45,847 bases of DNA, taken from NCBI GenBank assembly GCA_947628085.1, contig CANQYM010000011.1, forward strand, positions 1-45,847. The letters are read 5' to 3'. Below are positions 17,430 to 27,205 of the stretch, one piece after another (positions within the stretch are counted from its first letter, which is position 1; the number at the start of each line of letters is the position of its first letter). Under the pieces are notes generated by a model that ran no database searches, was not told the DNA's origin, and saw only the letters and a program-made list of their open reading frames with translations. This DNA is from an uncultured Clostridia bacterium. Lineage in GTDB: Bacteria; Bacillota; Clostridia; TANB77; CAG-508. The translations under genes were made by a program, and so were the position numbers.

Positions 17430-20141
17430 ATGAAAGTATTATTTGCGGTTAGTAATGAAAAGATTTCCGATACAATTGTTGAGGAATATCAAAAAAAATA
17501 TAAGGAGATTATTTCTTATAAAAACGTATATTATTTTAACGCAATATTAAAAGAAATACAAAAAGATAAAAGCTATGATAGAATAGTTATAAGTGAAGAT
17601 TTAGAAGCGTTTTCAAACAATAATTATGAAGCAATAGATAAATTTATTTTTGAAAAGCTTGATGATATTAGTGATGAAGCACAAGATATTGATGGAAATG
17701 AAACATCAATTGTTTTAATATGTTCAGATAGACACACAAAAGGATGTGCATTTTTAGTAAAAATATTTGGCATTGGAATATATAATGCACTTTTAGGCTC
17801 TGATAGAAACACATCTAATGTATGTGAATTAATAAATAAACCAAGAGTAAAAAAGGAAGCAAAAAGTTATTATAAAATCGATACAGAAGATGTAAATTAT
17901 AGCAATAAAAGCGATAGCGAAGTTAGTGAATTAGAAATTCAAAATATAATAACACATTTTAGAAAATTAGGAAAAAACACAGAAAAATATTCAGAAAGTT
18001 TTAACAGTATAGCAAGTCAATATACAGATGAGCAATTAAAAATAGTTATAAATTGTTTACCAATGAATGTAAAGGCAGTTCTAGAGGAAGATTGTCAAAA
18101 ATATCAACAATTAATGTCTGTAAATGGTAAAATTCAAAAAGTAAATAGCCCAGAACAAAAGGCAAAAGAAGCAAGAAAACAAACAGGAATTAAAATAGAT
18201 ATAATAGAAAATAGATCTGCAAAAAATAAAATATCAGGACCAATAGTTATACCATCTTCTGTAAAAACATCTGGAAAGAAAAAAGTATCTACAAGTAAAC
18301 CAGAAGTTAAAATAGTTACTCCTACAGAAGAAGTGAAAAAACCAACTGTTGTAAAAAAAGTTGTTAAAAAAGAACCAACAGTTAAATCAGTAGTTGAAGC
18401 TGAAGAAAAACCAGTATATCAAAAGAAAGTATTACCAGATGGTAGAGTTGTAAGAGTAAAACCAAAAAATCCAAATGCAATAAATACATCTGCTGTAAAA
18501 ATGGAAAAACCAATAAAAAAAGTTGAATCTACTAATGATGTTCTTGAAGAAGATGAAGTTAAATTACCACCTAAGAAAAAAATAGGAGAGGTAAAGAAAA
18601 AAGAAGAAGTAGTAGATGATTTAGATGATGACGAAATATTACCTGGTATGGAAGATGAACAAGTAAATGAAACATTATCAAAAGCAGAAGAAAGTGAAGA
18701 ATTAGATGATGATGTATTACCAGGAATGGATGACGACGATGTAGAAGAAGATGACGACGTATTACCAGGAATGGATGATGATGAAGTAGAAGAAGATGAT
18801 GATGACGTATTGCCAGGAATGGACGATGATGAAGTAGAAGAAGATGATGATGACGACGTATTGCCAGGAATGGATGATGATGAAGTAGAAGAAGATGACG
18901 ATGATGTATTACCAGGAATGGACGATGATGAAGTAGAAGAAGATGAAACAGAAGAAGATAGTGATGACGATGTGTTACCAGGAATGGATGATGAGGAAGA
19001 ATATACTGACGAAGTAAACTTACCAGGACTTGATGATTTAGATGATTTAGATGAAGATACAAGCTCATCATCTAGCAATAAATCTTCTAAAACAACTAAT
19101 GAAGATGATAGCGAAGATTTATTATTTGGACTAGAAGATGATGAAGAAGATGAAGAAGAAAATAGTACATCAGAAGATAATTCAAGCAAAGAAATAGAAA
19201 GTATTAAACCAAAAATTGATTATTCAATGTCTAGTTTAAATAGCTTATTAACAAAAGATAAAAAAATAGTAACTTTTTTAGGAACAACTAAAAATGGAAC
19301 CTCATTTTTAATAAATAATTTAGCCGCATTGTTTTCTTCTTTAGGAATAAACACAGCTATTTTAGATATGACCAAAAATAAAAATTCATTCTACATTTAT
19401 ACAAATAATGAAGAAGATTTAAGAAATATAGCTTATAATTCAATTAGTAAATTACAAAAAGGATTTGCAGAAGGTATAAAAGTTAACAAAAATAGAAACT
19501 TAACTGTTTATACTGCACTTCCAAATGATGGAAAAGATTATTCAGATGCAGAACCAATTTTATCAACATTAGTTCAAAATCATTCTCTTATATTAATAGA
19601 TTGCGATTTTGATACAGATCCATCTTATTTTGCAAGTTGTCAAGAAATTTATTTAGTACAATCAATGGATATTCTAACAATACAACCATTAACAGCATTT
19701 TTAAGAGATTTAAAATCAAAAGGTGTGTTAGAGCCAGAAAAAGTTAGAGTTGTAATTAATAAAGAAGTAAAAGTTAGAAGCTTAACAACAAAGGTAATAA
19801 TAGGAGGTATGTCTTTCTATAATGATCCTTCAATGTCTTTTATGACAGAATTATTCAATAAAGATATGGTAAAGGCATGTAGTATTCCATTTGAAGAAGC
19901 AGCATATTCAAAATATTTAGATTCAATGGCAACATGTAATTTAACGATAAGCGGATATTCAAAAACTTTTATAAGTAAATTAAAAAATTTAGGTGAAATG
20001 GTATATCCTTTAGTTGGTAAACCAAACTATGGTTCAAAAGCACCATCTTCACAATTAAATTATGATGCTACTAATTTTTCAGGAAATATGGGAAATACAT
20101 TAAATAAAATGAAAAAAAACAATAGTAAAAATAAATTTTAA
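17430..20141 (+). CDS. CpaE/MinD-like protein with acidic LPGM repeat region
   Basis: 903 residues in three parts. Residues 1-~150 look like a divergent receiver-type alpha/beta domain. Residues ~230-400 are a basic Lys/Pro/Val linker. Residues ~400-535 are extremely acidic with seven LPG(M/L) units spaced ~14-20 residues apart, four nearly identical (VLPGMDDDEVEEDD). Residues ~620-870 are a MinD/ParA/CpaE-type fold (FLGTTKNGTSFLINNLAALF; LILIDCDFDTD; VRVVINKE), but the P-loop lysine normally in GK(T/S) is not seen, so ATP binding may be lost or altered. CpaE relatives position pilus or secretion machines. The repeat tract may bind cations or a basic partner. Sits between a small membrane protein and a membrane-anchored sensor-like protein. 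Confidence 0.65.
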   Translation: MKVLFAVSNEKISDTIVEEYQKKYKEIISYKNVYYFNAILKEIQKDKSYDRIVISEDLEAFSNNNYEAIDKFIFEKLDDISDEAQDIDGNETSIVLICSDRHTKGCAFLVKIFGIGIYNALLGSDRNTSNVCELINKPRVKKEAKSYYKIDTEDVNYSNKSDSEVSELEIQNIITHFRKLGKNTEKYSESFNSIASQYTDEQLKIVINCLPMNVKAVLEEDCQKYQQLMSVNGKIQKVNSPEQKAKEARKQTGIKIDIIENRSAKNKISGPIVIPSSVKTSGKKKVSTSKPEVKIVTPTEEVKKPTVVKKVVKKEPTVKSVVEAEEKPVYQKKVLPDGRVVRVKPKNPNAINTSAVKMEKPIKKVESTNDVLEEDEVKLPPKKKIGEVKKKEEVVDDLDDDEILPGMEDEQVNETLSKAEESEELDDDVLPGMDDDDVEEDDDVLPGMDDDEVEEDDDDVLPGMDDDEVEEDDDDDVLPGMDDDEVEEDDDDVLPGMDDDEVEEDETEEDSDDDVLPGMDDEEEYTDEVNLPGLDDLDDLDEDTSSSSSNKSSKTTNEDDSEDLLFGLEDDEEDEEENSTSEDNSSKEIESIKPKIDYSMSSLNSLLTKDKKIVTFLGTTKNGTSFLINNLAALFSSLGINTAILDMTKNKNSFYIYTNNEEDLRNIAYNSISKLQKGFAEGIKVNKNRNLTVYTALPNDGKDYSDAEPILSTLVQNHSLILIDCDFDTDPSYFASCQEIYLVQSMDILTIQPLTAFLRDLKSKGVLEPEKVRVVINKEVKVRSLTTKVIIGGMSFYNDPSMSFMTELFNKDMVKACSIPFEEAAYSKYLDSMATCNLTISGYSKTFISKLKNLGEMVYPLVGKPNYGSKAPSSQLNYDATNFSGNMGNTLNKMKKNNSKNKF

Positions 20142-20173
20142 AATGAAATTAAAATAAGTAGGGGTGTGATATC

Positions 20174-21311
20174 TTGATAGCAATAGTTATAGTAGTTTTG
20201 GTTATAGCAATTATTATTCTTGTCGCATATAACCTTCATGTTCGGAAAGAAAATTGAAGCTTTTAATAATATAAATCAACAAATAAATAAATTATCAATT
20301 TTACAAGATTTTATGAAGGTAGCTGGAGAAGAAGATTCTGTTGAAGAAAAAATTAATAAAATTAACGATATTGTTATTGAAAAATATGATATAAAATATT
20401 CAACAATAGTAGTTTTTGATGGTGCAGAGTATGTAATTAAAGCTACAAATGTTGATGAAATACATCATCAAACATTAACTAATTTGCATAATGAGGAAAT
20501 TTTTCAAGACAGTGTTTCAACAGCAACTCCAAAATATATAACAATAGATAACGAAAATGAAAAATTACCTTATCAAAAAGTTGAAATGGGCAGAGCAAAA
20601 TCTGCAATGTTTTTCCCACTATATATAGATAATATCTATATTGGATATTGGATTATGGAAAGTGGAAGAATGCACGCATTTGATAAAATGGATACAGCAA
20701 TTATTGAAGTTATAAAAGATAATATCATATCAATTTTATCAACAATGTCTTATCAAGATGCAATGGAAAAAATTGTTAGAGTAGATAAATTTACTGGACT
20801 ATATTCAGCTGAATATTTGTATGGAAAAGCTAAAAAAACATTTGATAAATATCCTACTTCTGCAGTATGTATGTTTAAAATAATAAATATAGAAGAAATA
20901 AACGAAAAAGCAAGTAGACAAATGGGAAATGAAGTTATTACAGAAATTAGCAACATAGTAAAAACAAAAATACCAGCACAATATGTATTTGTAAGATATA
21001 TGGGACCAAAATTTGTAATAGTTTTCTCAGGAGTTGAAGAAGGCAGTGTCGAAGAATTCTTAAAAACACTAAAGACAGAAATGGAAGAATTAGAGATAGT
21101 TGAAGAAGCAGAAGAAATGGAAGTAAAAAAAGTAATCAATGGAAAAAGAGTAAAGGTAAGAGAACTAAAAGAAGAAAAAACTGCTTCACCAATTATTAAT
21201 TTTGTTGTATCAACATACTATAAAGGTACTGGAATTGAACAACTAAACAAAAAATTAGAAGAGTATTTAGATTCAGCAGATCCAAATGAAAGTAAAATAA
21301 ATTATATTTAG
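20174..21311 (+). CDS. Membrane-anchored GAF plus degenerate GGDEF protein, made by +1 frameshift at CGG
   Basis: Translation should start at TTG 20174, which has GGGGTG upstream. Frame 0 encodes one transmembrane helix (IAIVIVVLVIAIIILVAY) and after NLHV meets CGG at 20243-20245; reading on as Arg would stop at TGA 20255, giving 27 residues. A +1 step reads GGA (20244-20246) and continues for ~355 codons, giving ~378 residues. The downstream frame has no ribosome site, only an unsupported TTG at 20220. The soluble part has a GAF-like domain (~40-190) and a GGDEF-like domain beginning DKFTGLYSAEYL in which the signature is MGPKF, so cyclase activity is not expected. Same operon as the CpaE-like gene and ireB. 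The frameshift is shared with hsdM and hsdR. Confidence 0.75.
20240..20246 (+). promoter_or_regulatory. Putative +1 recoding site GTT-C-GGA
   Basis: In-frame CGG at 20243, preceded by GTT. The +1 frame restores the long downstream reading frame with Gly (GGA). One of only three in-frame CGG codons in the window, all of which coincide with a +1 break. Confidence 0.7.
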
Positions 21312-21323
21312 GAGGGAAAAGTT

Positions 21324-21578
21324 ATGGCTATTGATAAAACAATGAGCTTTAAAGTAGACAAAGATAAAAGCATTAGAGCTAAAGAAATTTTAAAAGAAGT
21401 ATACCAAGCTTTAGTTGAAAAAGGATATAACCCAATAAATCAAATAGTTGGTTATATATTGTCAGGAGACCCTACTTATATAACTAGTCATAATGATGCA
21501 AGAAATTTAATTAGATTAATAGAAAGAGACGAACTTCTAGAAAAAATGGTAAAATATTATATTGGATTGGAAGATTAA
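21324..21578 (+). CDS. ireB: IreB family regulatory phosphoprotein
   Basis: 84 residues, matching the UPF0297/IreB family throughout ([37 protein letters not shown]). In Enterococcus the protein is phosphorylated on Thr residues by the Ser/Thr kinase IreK and negatively controls cell-wall stress and cephalosporin resistance. Here it sits in its usual place immediately before ruvX. GGAGGG precedes the ATG. Confidence 0.95.
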   Translation: MAIDKTMSFKVDKDKSIRAKEILKEVYQALVEKGYNPINQIVGYILSGDPTYITSHNDARNLIRLIERDELLEKMVKYYIGLED

Positions 21579-21582
21579 TTTC

Positions 21583-21999
21583 ATGAGAATATTAGGAATT
21601 GATTATGGCGACAGTAGAGTTGGCATAGCCATTACAGATGCTTTAGGAATAACTGCGCAAGGACTAGAAACAATATCATATAATGGAAACGATAAAGTTT
21701 TATTAAAAAGATTAGATGAAATTTTTGAGAAGTATCCAGATGTTGAGATAATTGTTGTTGGAATGCCATTTAATATGAATGGAACAAAAACAATAAGAGC
21801 GGAAGTAACAGAAAAATTCATACATAAACTTAAATGTAAGTATAATAAAAAGCAAATTGTAACTGTAGATGAAAGACTTACAACTGTTGCAGCACACAAA
21901 ACCATGAATTTTTTAGATATTAATAAAAACAAGAAAAAAGAAGTAGTTGATACAATTTCAGCAGTTTATATATTGGAAATGTATATAAATAAAAAATAG
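21583..21999 (+). CDS. ruvX: Putative Holliday junction resolvase / pre-16S rRNA nuclease YqgF
   Basis: 138 residues from the ATG at 21583, chosen because the protein then begins MRILGIDYGDSRVG, the family's first RNase H-like strand with catalytic Asp, and GGAAGA lies at proper spacing. Further catalytic residues occur in VVGMPFNMNGT, DERLTT and the C-terminal DTISAVYILE. Acts on Holliday junctions or on pre-16S rRNA 5' ends. Overlap-free, 4 bp after ireB; same operon. Confidence 0.94.
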   Translation: MRILGIDYGDSRVGIAITDALGITAQGLETISYNGNDKVLLKRLDEIFEKYPDVEIIVVGMPFNMNGTKTIRAEVTEKFIHKLKCKYNKKQIVTVDERLTTVAAHKTMNFLDINKNKKKEVVDTISAVYILEMYINKK

Positions 22000-22109
22000 A
22001 TTTCAATTATATGAAGATTTTTTTAAATTTACGAAAAAGTATTGCAAAAAAATAATCTTTAGTATATCATATTTTTGGATATAAAATACAGAGGAAGGAG
22101 AAATAAAAA

Positions 22110-22445
22110 ATGGATGAGGAAAATGAAGAAAACGAATTAAACGAAATAGAAGATGAAAACTTAAGCAATATTATAATTTTGAACGACGAAAATGGCAACG
22201 AAGTAAAATTCGAATTCTTAGATTTAATAGAGTATGAATCAGAAGAATATGTAGTATTACTACCTGTAGTTGAAGAAGGAGAAGAAGATGATGGAGAAGT
22301 AGTAATATTAAAAGTTGATGATTCTGAAGAAAATAAAGATGAAGAGTCTTATGTAAGCGTTGATGACGAGAATACATTAACAGCTGTTTTTGAGATTTTT
22401 AAAGAAAAATTTAAAGAAGAATTTAATTTTACAGATGATGAATAG
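22110..22445 (+). CDS. DUF1292 family protein
   Basis: 111 highly acidic residues. The DUF1292 core is NIIILNDENGNEVKFEFLDLIEYESEEYVVLLP, with the usual ENTLTAVFEIFKEKF end. Function unknown; the family normally follows ireB-ruvX in Firmicutes, as it does here. AGGAAGGAG precedes the ATG, and the 110-bp gap before it may hold a separate promoter. Confidence 0.92.
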   Translation: MDEENEENELNEIEDENLSNIIILNDENGNEVKFEFLDLIEYESEEYVVLLPVVEEGEEDDGEVVILKVDDSEENKDEESYVSVDDENTLTAVFEIFKEKFKEEFNFTDDE

Positions 22446-22457
22446 AGTTAAATAGTG

Positions 22458-22483
22458 GCGTGTGTATATCGCACGCTTTTTTT
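22458..22483 (+). terminator. Terminator after DUF1292 gene
   Basis: GCGTGTG and CGCACGC pair (one G-U) around a 5-nt loop and are followed by seven T. Confidence 0.85.
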
Positions 22484-22504
22484 ATATAAAAGAGGTGATA
22501 AAAA

Positions 22505-22972
22505 ATGTCTTTATTTAGCTATTTAATTACTTTTTTAGGAGTATTGTTTTGGTTTTTTAGAGCTATTGCAACACTATTATATCAATTAGATGTATCTTTC
22601 TTTGCACAACCAATAAATACTAATACGGAAATAGCAGTATTATTTATTACTTTACCATGTATGATACTAATTATAAAGAGAAATATAGTTGGAGCTGCTA
22701 TATATTTTGCAGTTTATGCAACATATTTTGGAACAGCATTATATAATACAATTATGACAGTTGGCATCGGTGGATTAGATATTGCAAGCAGTGCGAATTT
22801 GCTTTTTACAGTAATAGGAGTTATTCTTCCAGCATTAACATTCCTAGATGTTTTACTAAATAAGAACAGAACTTTAGGAAATGGAAAGAAAAGAGAAGAT
22901 TGGTTCTATGCAAATAAAGATTACGATAGACAGTTTGATGAAAGGGCAGATAGAAACCAATATAAATTTTAA
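22505..22972 (+). CDS. Small multi-helix membrane protein of unknown function
   Basis: 155 residues with about four transmembrane helices and a polar, charged C-terminal tail (EDWFYANKDYDRQFDERADR) that would face the cytoplasm. I do not recognise the family. AGAGGTG precedes the ATG. It lies alone between two terminators, so it is a single-gene unit. Confidence 0.6.
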   Translation: MSLFSYLITFLGVLFWFFRAIATLLYQLDVSFFAQPINTNTEIAVLFITLPCMILIIKRNIVGAAIYFAVYATYFGTALYNTIMTVGIGGLDIASSANLLFTVIGVILPALTFLDVLLNKNRTLGNGKKREDWFYANKDYDRQFDERADRNQYKF

Positions 22973-22997
22973 AAAAATGAAAAAAATAATGTTTGTA

Positions 22998-23034
22998 GTA
23001 AATATCAAAATCATTTTGATATTTACTTTTTTTT
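22998..23034 (+). terminator. Strong terminator after the small membrane protein
   Basis: Perfect 14-bp stem GTAAATATCAAAAT / ATTTTGATATTTAC with a 1-nt nominal loop (opens to a small loop), followed by eight T. Confidence 0.88.
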
Positions 23035-23080
23035 ATTTCAAAAAGCCTAAAAAACTAACATAAATTTAACATAATTGTTA

Positions 23081-23107
23081 TTGACTTTTACTGTATATTA
23101 TTATAAT
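23081..23107 (+). promoter_or_regulatory. Probable promoter of the hybrid kinase operon
   Basis: TTGACT (23081-23086) and TATAAT (23102-23107) with a short 15-bp spacer, ~70 bp before the start. Confidence 0.45.
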
Positions 23108-23176
23108 TTGATACTATAGGATTATAGTATTTAAGTATAAACAAGAGCTTTTTATCGATAGTTGGGGGAATATGAA

Positions 23177-25804
23177 TTGAGCACTAATAACAAAGGAAAA
23201 ACAAATAAAAAAATAGATACAAATATAAAATACAAAAATCAGAAAATAAAGAGAACGAATTTAATTATTTTAATAACAACAATTATTGCGGTTATTGTTA
23301 TCTATAATGCATATCGTATATTTTCAATTCTTATTACAGATAGATTAATAGATAATTCTATTAGTAATATGAGAGAAATATCAAAACATGATGAAAAATC
23401 TATTCTTTCAGGATTGGAGCATAGGTGGATGCATGTTGAAGGAATAGCAAAAGAATTAAAACAAAATAAACATACATCTACTTCAGAGATGCTAAAGCAA
23501 TTAAATATAAAATCTGAAACAGTAGAAATGGTAGAAATGCTTTTAGTAACAGAAGATGGAAAAACATTTAGTAGCAATTATGCAGTAAAAGAAAACCAAT
23601 CTTTATTAGATCTTTGCAAACAATCTTCAAAAGATAGATTTGTATATAGAAAAGATAATATAGACAATGAAGCAGTAGATACTAGAAGAGAAATGTTATT
23701 AATAGGCTCAAAAATAGAACCTTTTACAGTAGAGAATAATAGATTTATTTATGCTGTTGCTTATTATAAAATTGAAACACTAGAAGATGAGCTTAGAATA
23801 GAAAGCTATGGAGGAAGAGGATATAGTAGTGTTATAGATCAAGATGGATATTATTTAGCAACAGTAAACACAGGCACAAGTGCTTTTGAAAGAGAAGATT
23901 TTTACACAGTAATTGGAAAAGACTGGATTGATAACAACTTATCATTAGAAGATGTTAGAAATAAAATACAATCAAGGGAAAGTTTTTCTTTAAGATATAA
24001 ATTAGAAGGTGAAGAACGTATAATGGTTTGCACACCAATGAAAGATGTTGATTGGTATTGTGTAATGTCTGTTCCAGTTTCTATATATCAAGAACAAAGC
24101 AGTAGTATGCTTAGAATGTTAACAATATTAATTGTTTCAGTATTAGTTGCAATTTTTGTGGTTATCATTTTAATATTTAAAAATCATTCACAAAAAAATT
24201 CAATGAACTTTGAAATAAAACATAGAGATGAACTAGAAAAGGCTTTAGCTTTAGCTGAACAAGCAAGTAGAGCTAAGACTACATTTTTAAATAATATGTC
24301 ACATGACATTCGTACACCTATGAACGCTATTATAGGATATACATCATTAGTAAAAACGCATATAGATAATAAAGAACGAGTAGAAGATTATGTAGAAAAG
24401 ATTACTCAATCATCAAATCATTTACTTTCTTTAATTAATGATGTTTTAGATATGAGTAGAATAGAATCTGGAAAAGTAAACATAGAAGAAAAAGAAGAAA
24501 ATATAGCAGAAATACTTCACAGCATAAGAAATATTGTACAAGCTGATGTAAAAGCAAAGCAAATGGAATTTGTTATAGATACTGTTGATGTAAAAGACGA
24601 AAATATTTATTGTGATAAATTAAGAATAAATCAAATACTTATAAATCTTGTATCAAATGCTATTAAATTTACTGAGCCTGGAGGAACAATAGCTATACGT
24701 ATTACAGAAAAGCCAGTAACTAAAAAAGGATATGGAACTTATGAATTTAGAGTTAAAGATAGTGGAATTGGTATAAGCAAAGAATTCTTAAAAGAAATAT
24801 TTGAGCCTTTTGCAAGAGAACGCAATAGCACAGTAAGCGGAATTCAAGGAACTGGACTTGGAATGGCAATTACTAAAAACATTGTGGATATGATGGGCGG
24901 AACTATTGAAGTAGAAAGTGAAGTTGGAAAAGGAACAGAATTTATTGTAACATTGGAATTAAGATTGCAAGAAGAACACAAAGAAATAGAAGAAATAGAT
25001 TATTTAAAAGATGTTAGAGTTTTAGTTGTTGATGATGATATGGATTCTTGTCAAAGCATTTCACATATGTTAAGACAACTCGGACTAAAATCTGACTGGA
25101 CAATGTATGGAAAAGAAGCTGTTGCTCGTGTTAAAGAAGCAGAACAAATGGAAGATACATATAAAATTTATATGATAGATTGGTTAATGCCAGATTTAAA
25201 TGGTATTGAAACAACAAGACGTATTCGTAAAATTATAGGACTAGAATATCCAATTATTATGCTTTCAGCTTATGATTGGGGAGAAATTGAAACAGAAGCT
25301 AAAGAAGCAGGTGTTACAGATTTTATTAGTAAGCCATTATTCCCATCTGACCTAAAAAAACTGCTATTAAAAATTTGTGGAAAAGGAAAAGAAGAAAAAG
25401 GGCAAGAAGAGAAAATTGATTTTGCAGGAAAAAGAATTCTTTTAGTTGAAGACAACATGATGAATAGAGAAATTGCTACTGAATATTTACAAGATTTTGG
25501 ATTTTTAGTGGAAAATGCTGAAAATGGAAAAGAGGCTTGTGAAATATTAGCAAATGCAAAACCTGGATATTTTGATCTTGTTTTAATGGATATACAAATG
25601 CCAATTATGAATGGATATGAGGCAACAAAAGCAATTCGTAGCTTTGAAAATAAAAAAATAGCAAATATTCCTATTTTGGCAATGACAGCAAATGCTTTTG
25701 AAGAAGATAAAAAAGTAGCTGAAGAAGCAGGAATGAATGGACATTTGGCAAAGCCAATAGATATACAAAAATTAATTGAGGCATTAAAAGAAATTTTAGG
25801 TTAG
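23177..25804 (+). CDS. Hybrid sensor histidine kinase with two receiver domains
   Basis: About 875 residues from TTG 23177, preferred because GGGGGAA is 6 nt before it; TTG 23162 overlaps the SD. Order: cytoplasmic basic tail, transmembrane helix (~30-50), a ~270-residue extracellular sensor (Cache-like: SVIDQDGYYLATVNTG, MKDVDWYCVMSVP), second helix (~320-340), HisKA with NNMSHDIRTPMNAIIGY, HATPase with NLVSNAIKF and GTGLGMAIT, then two receivers: the first with VVDDDMDS and phospho-Asp in YMIDWLMPDLNG, the second with VEDNMMN and LVLMDIQMPIMNGYE. No Hpt or DNA-binding output is in this operon. A solute-binding protein follows directly and is a plausible co-sensor. Confidence 0.93.
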   Translation: MSTNNKGKTNKKIDTNIKYKNQKIKRTNLIILITTIIAVIVIYNAYRIFSILITDRLIDNSISNMREISKHDEKSILSGLEHRWMHVEGIAKELKQNKHTSTSEMLKQLNIKSETVEMVEMLLVTEDGKTFSSNYAVKENQSLLDLCKQSSKDRFVYRKDNIDNEAVDTRREMLLIGSKIEPFTVENNRFIYAVAYYKIETLEDELRIESYGGRGYSSVIDQDGYYLATVNTGTSAFEREDFYTVIGKDWIDNNLSLEDVRNKIQSRESFSLRYKLEGEERIMVCTPMKDVDWYCVMSVPVSIYQEQSSSMLRMLTILIVSVLVAIFVVIILIFKNHSQKNSMNFEIKHRDELEKALALAEQASRAKTTFLNNMSHDIRTPMNAIIGYTSLVKTHIDNKERVEDYVEKITQSSNHLLSLINDVLDMSRIESGKVNIEEKEENIAEILHSIRNIVQADVKAKQMEFVIDTVDVKDENIYCDKLRINQILINLVSNAIKFTEPGGTIAIRITEKPVTKKGYGTYEFRVKDSGIGISKEFLKEIFEPFARERNSTVSGIQGTGLGMAITKNIVDMMGGTIEVESEVGKGTEFIVTLELRLQEEHKEIEEIDYLKDVRVLVVDDDMDSCQSISHMLRQLGLKSDWTMYGKEAVARVKEAEQMEDTYKIYMIDWLMPDLNGIETTRRIRKIIGLEYPIIMLSAYDWGEIETEAKEAGVTDFISKPLFPSDLKKLLLKICGKGKEEKGQEEKIDFAGKRILLVEDNMMNREIATEYLQDFGFLVENAENGKEACEILANAKPGYFDLVLMDIQMPIMNGYEATKAIRSFENKKIANIPILAMTANAFEEDKKVAEEAGMNGHLAKPIDIQKLIEALKEILG

Positions 25805-25818
25805 AAGGGGGAAATATA

Positions 25819-27171
25819 ATGACGAAAAAAATAGTTATTATAGTATTAGTAGTCTTAATAGTATTTGGACTAGGCTTTGGAGTATATTCTTTAGTAAATA
25901 AAAATTCTTCAAGTAAAGAAGAGGAGCAAGAAATTTCAATAACAGTTAAAACACCAGTTTTACAGATGGCATCTTGTAAAGATGAAAATTTAAACGATAG
26001 TTATACTTTTGTGAAAGAAGTTGCTAAGATATTTGAAGAGCAATATAAAAAAGCAAAAGTAAAAGTAAATGTTGTTCAATTTGAAAAATCAGAAGAAGAT
26101 GATCAAATAATAGGTTGCTACAACACACCTCAGGCAACAGATGTTTTATATGAAGAATATATGAATATGTCAACATATGTTCACACCGGTAAAGTAGTTC
26201 CATTAGATGATATAATCACAGATGAAATAAGAACAGATATTGATGAAAGCTACTGGGAAAATAGTACACTTAATGGAAAAGTTTATATGATGCCATATTT
26301 AGGTATGCAAAACACATTGTGCTATAATAAAGAAATGTTTAGAACAGCAGGACTTGAAAAATATATCTCAGATGAAGATATTATTCAAAGTTGGTCTTTA
26401 GAAGATTGGGACAAAATTTTAAATGCACTATATAAAAAATTACCAGAAAATGTATATCCAATGATGATGTATGCTAAAAATGAAATGGGAGATACTCATA
26501 TTATGACAATCCTTCGTAGTAGAGGTTGCGAGTTTTTTGATGATGAAGGAAAAATAAAATTAACTACTCCAGAAGGAATAGAGGCAGTACAATGGTTAAT
26601 GGATTGCAATAAAAAATCATATTTCCCAAAAAATGCGGAAAATGTTGAAATAAATGATTGTTATGAATTATTTATGAATGGACAACTAGCAATTTATATA
26701 AATAATGCTGTATTAAATGCTACCATAAAAAAATCTGATATTGATTATGGATATGTTAATTTCCCTTCTGTAGAAGGAAATGGTTTTTGCTCAACATTCC
26801 TTACAGGATTTGAAGTTTTTGATAATGATGATGAGAAAAAATTAGAAGTAGCTAAAGATTTTGTTAAATTCATTTATGAAAACGAGGACTGCTTAGATTA
26901 TTCAGCAGGAGCATTACCTTGTAGCCACAAAGTTGCTGTAAAATATGCAGAAGAATTAAAAGAAATTCAAAAATATATAGATAACATTAAAAACGGCTGG
27001 AATTTTACAGGAAATGCACCTGCTTGGAGAAATGTAAGAGCTGTATTCCACAACGATATTAAGGAATTATTATATGGAGAAAAAACGGCAGAAAAAGTTG
27101 CAAAATTAATAGAGGATGATTGCAATAAAGAAATAGAAGAAGGTTATGCTTCTAGCAAATTGCATGAATAA
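25819..27171 (+). CDS. Membrane-anchored extracellular solute-binding protein
   Basis: 450 residues. One N-terminal hydrophobic helix (IVIIVLVVLIVFGLGFGVYS) without a lipobox cysteine, so it is probably anchored by an uncleaved helix. The rest is a type-I/II periplasmic-binding fold of the sugar-ABC class (VDESYWENSTLNGKVYMMPYL-like IDESYWENSTLNGK, TAGLEKY, LMDCNKKSYFPK, SVEGNGFCSTFLTGFEVF). No permease or ATPase gene is adjacent; instead it is 14 bp behind a hybrid kinase with an extracellular sensor. That suggests a binding protein that presents ligand to the kinase. AAGGGGGAAAT precedes the ATG. Confidence 0.85.
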   Translation: MTKKIVIIVLVVLIVFGLGFGVYSLVNKNSSSKEEEQEISITVKTPVLQMASCKDENLNDSYTFVKEVAKIFEEQYKKAKVKVNVVQFEKSEEDDQIIGCYNTPQATDVLYEEYMNMSTYVHTGKVVPLDDIITDEIRTDIDESYWENSTLNGKVYMMPYLGMQNTLCYNKEMFRTAGLEKYISDEDIIQSWSLEDWDKILNALYKKLPENVYPMMMYAKNEMGDTHIMTILRSRGCEFFDDEGKIKLTTPEGIEAVQWLMDCNKKSYFPKNAENVEINDCYELFMNGQLAIYINNAVLNATIKKSDIDYGYVNFPSVEGNGFCSTFLTGFEVFDNDDEKKLEVAKDFVKFIYENEDCLDYSAGALPCSHKVAVKYAEELKEIQKYIDNIKNGWNFTGNAPAWRNVRAVFHNDIKELLYGEKTAEKVAKLIEDDCNKEIEEGYASSKLHE

Positions 27172-27205
27172 AATAAATAAAAAAGTAATTTAAAGGAGGA
27201 GTCTT

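Noticed and set aside
18419..19189. Long minus-strand serine-rich frames opposite the acidic repeats
   Set aside because: They are mirror products of GAT/GAA-rich repeat DNA, with no ribosome sites and low-complexity translation.
20220..21311. TTG 20220 as the true start of the GAF/GGDEF-like protein
   Set aside because: There is no ribosome site before it and it would begin inside the coding sequence of the transmembrane helix; the TTG at 20174 has GGGGTG upstream.
22881..23063. Small plus-strand frame over the end of the membrane protein and its terminator
   Set aside because: It runs through the terminator stem and has no ribosome site.
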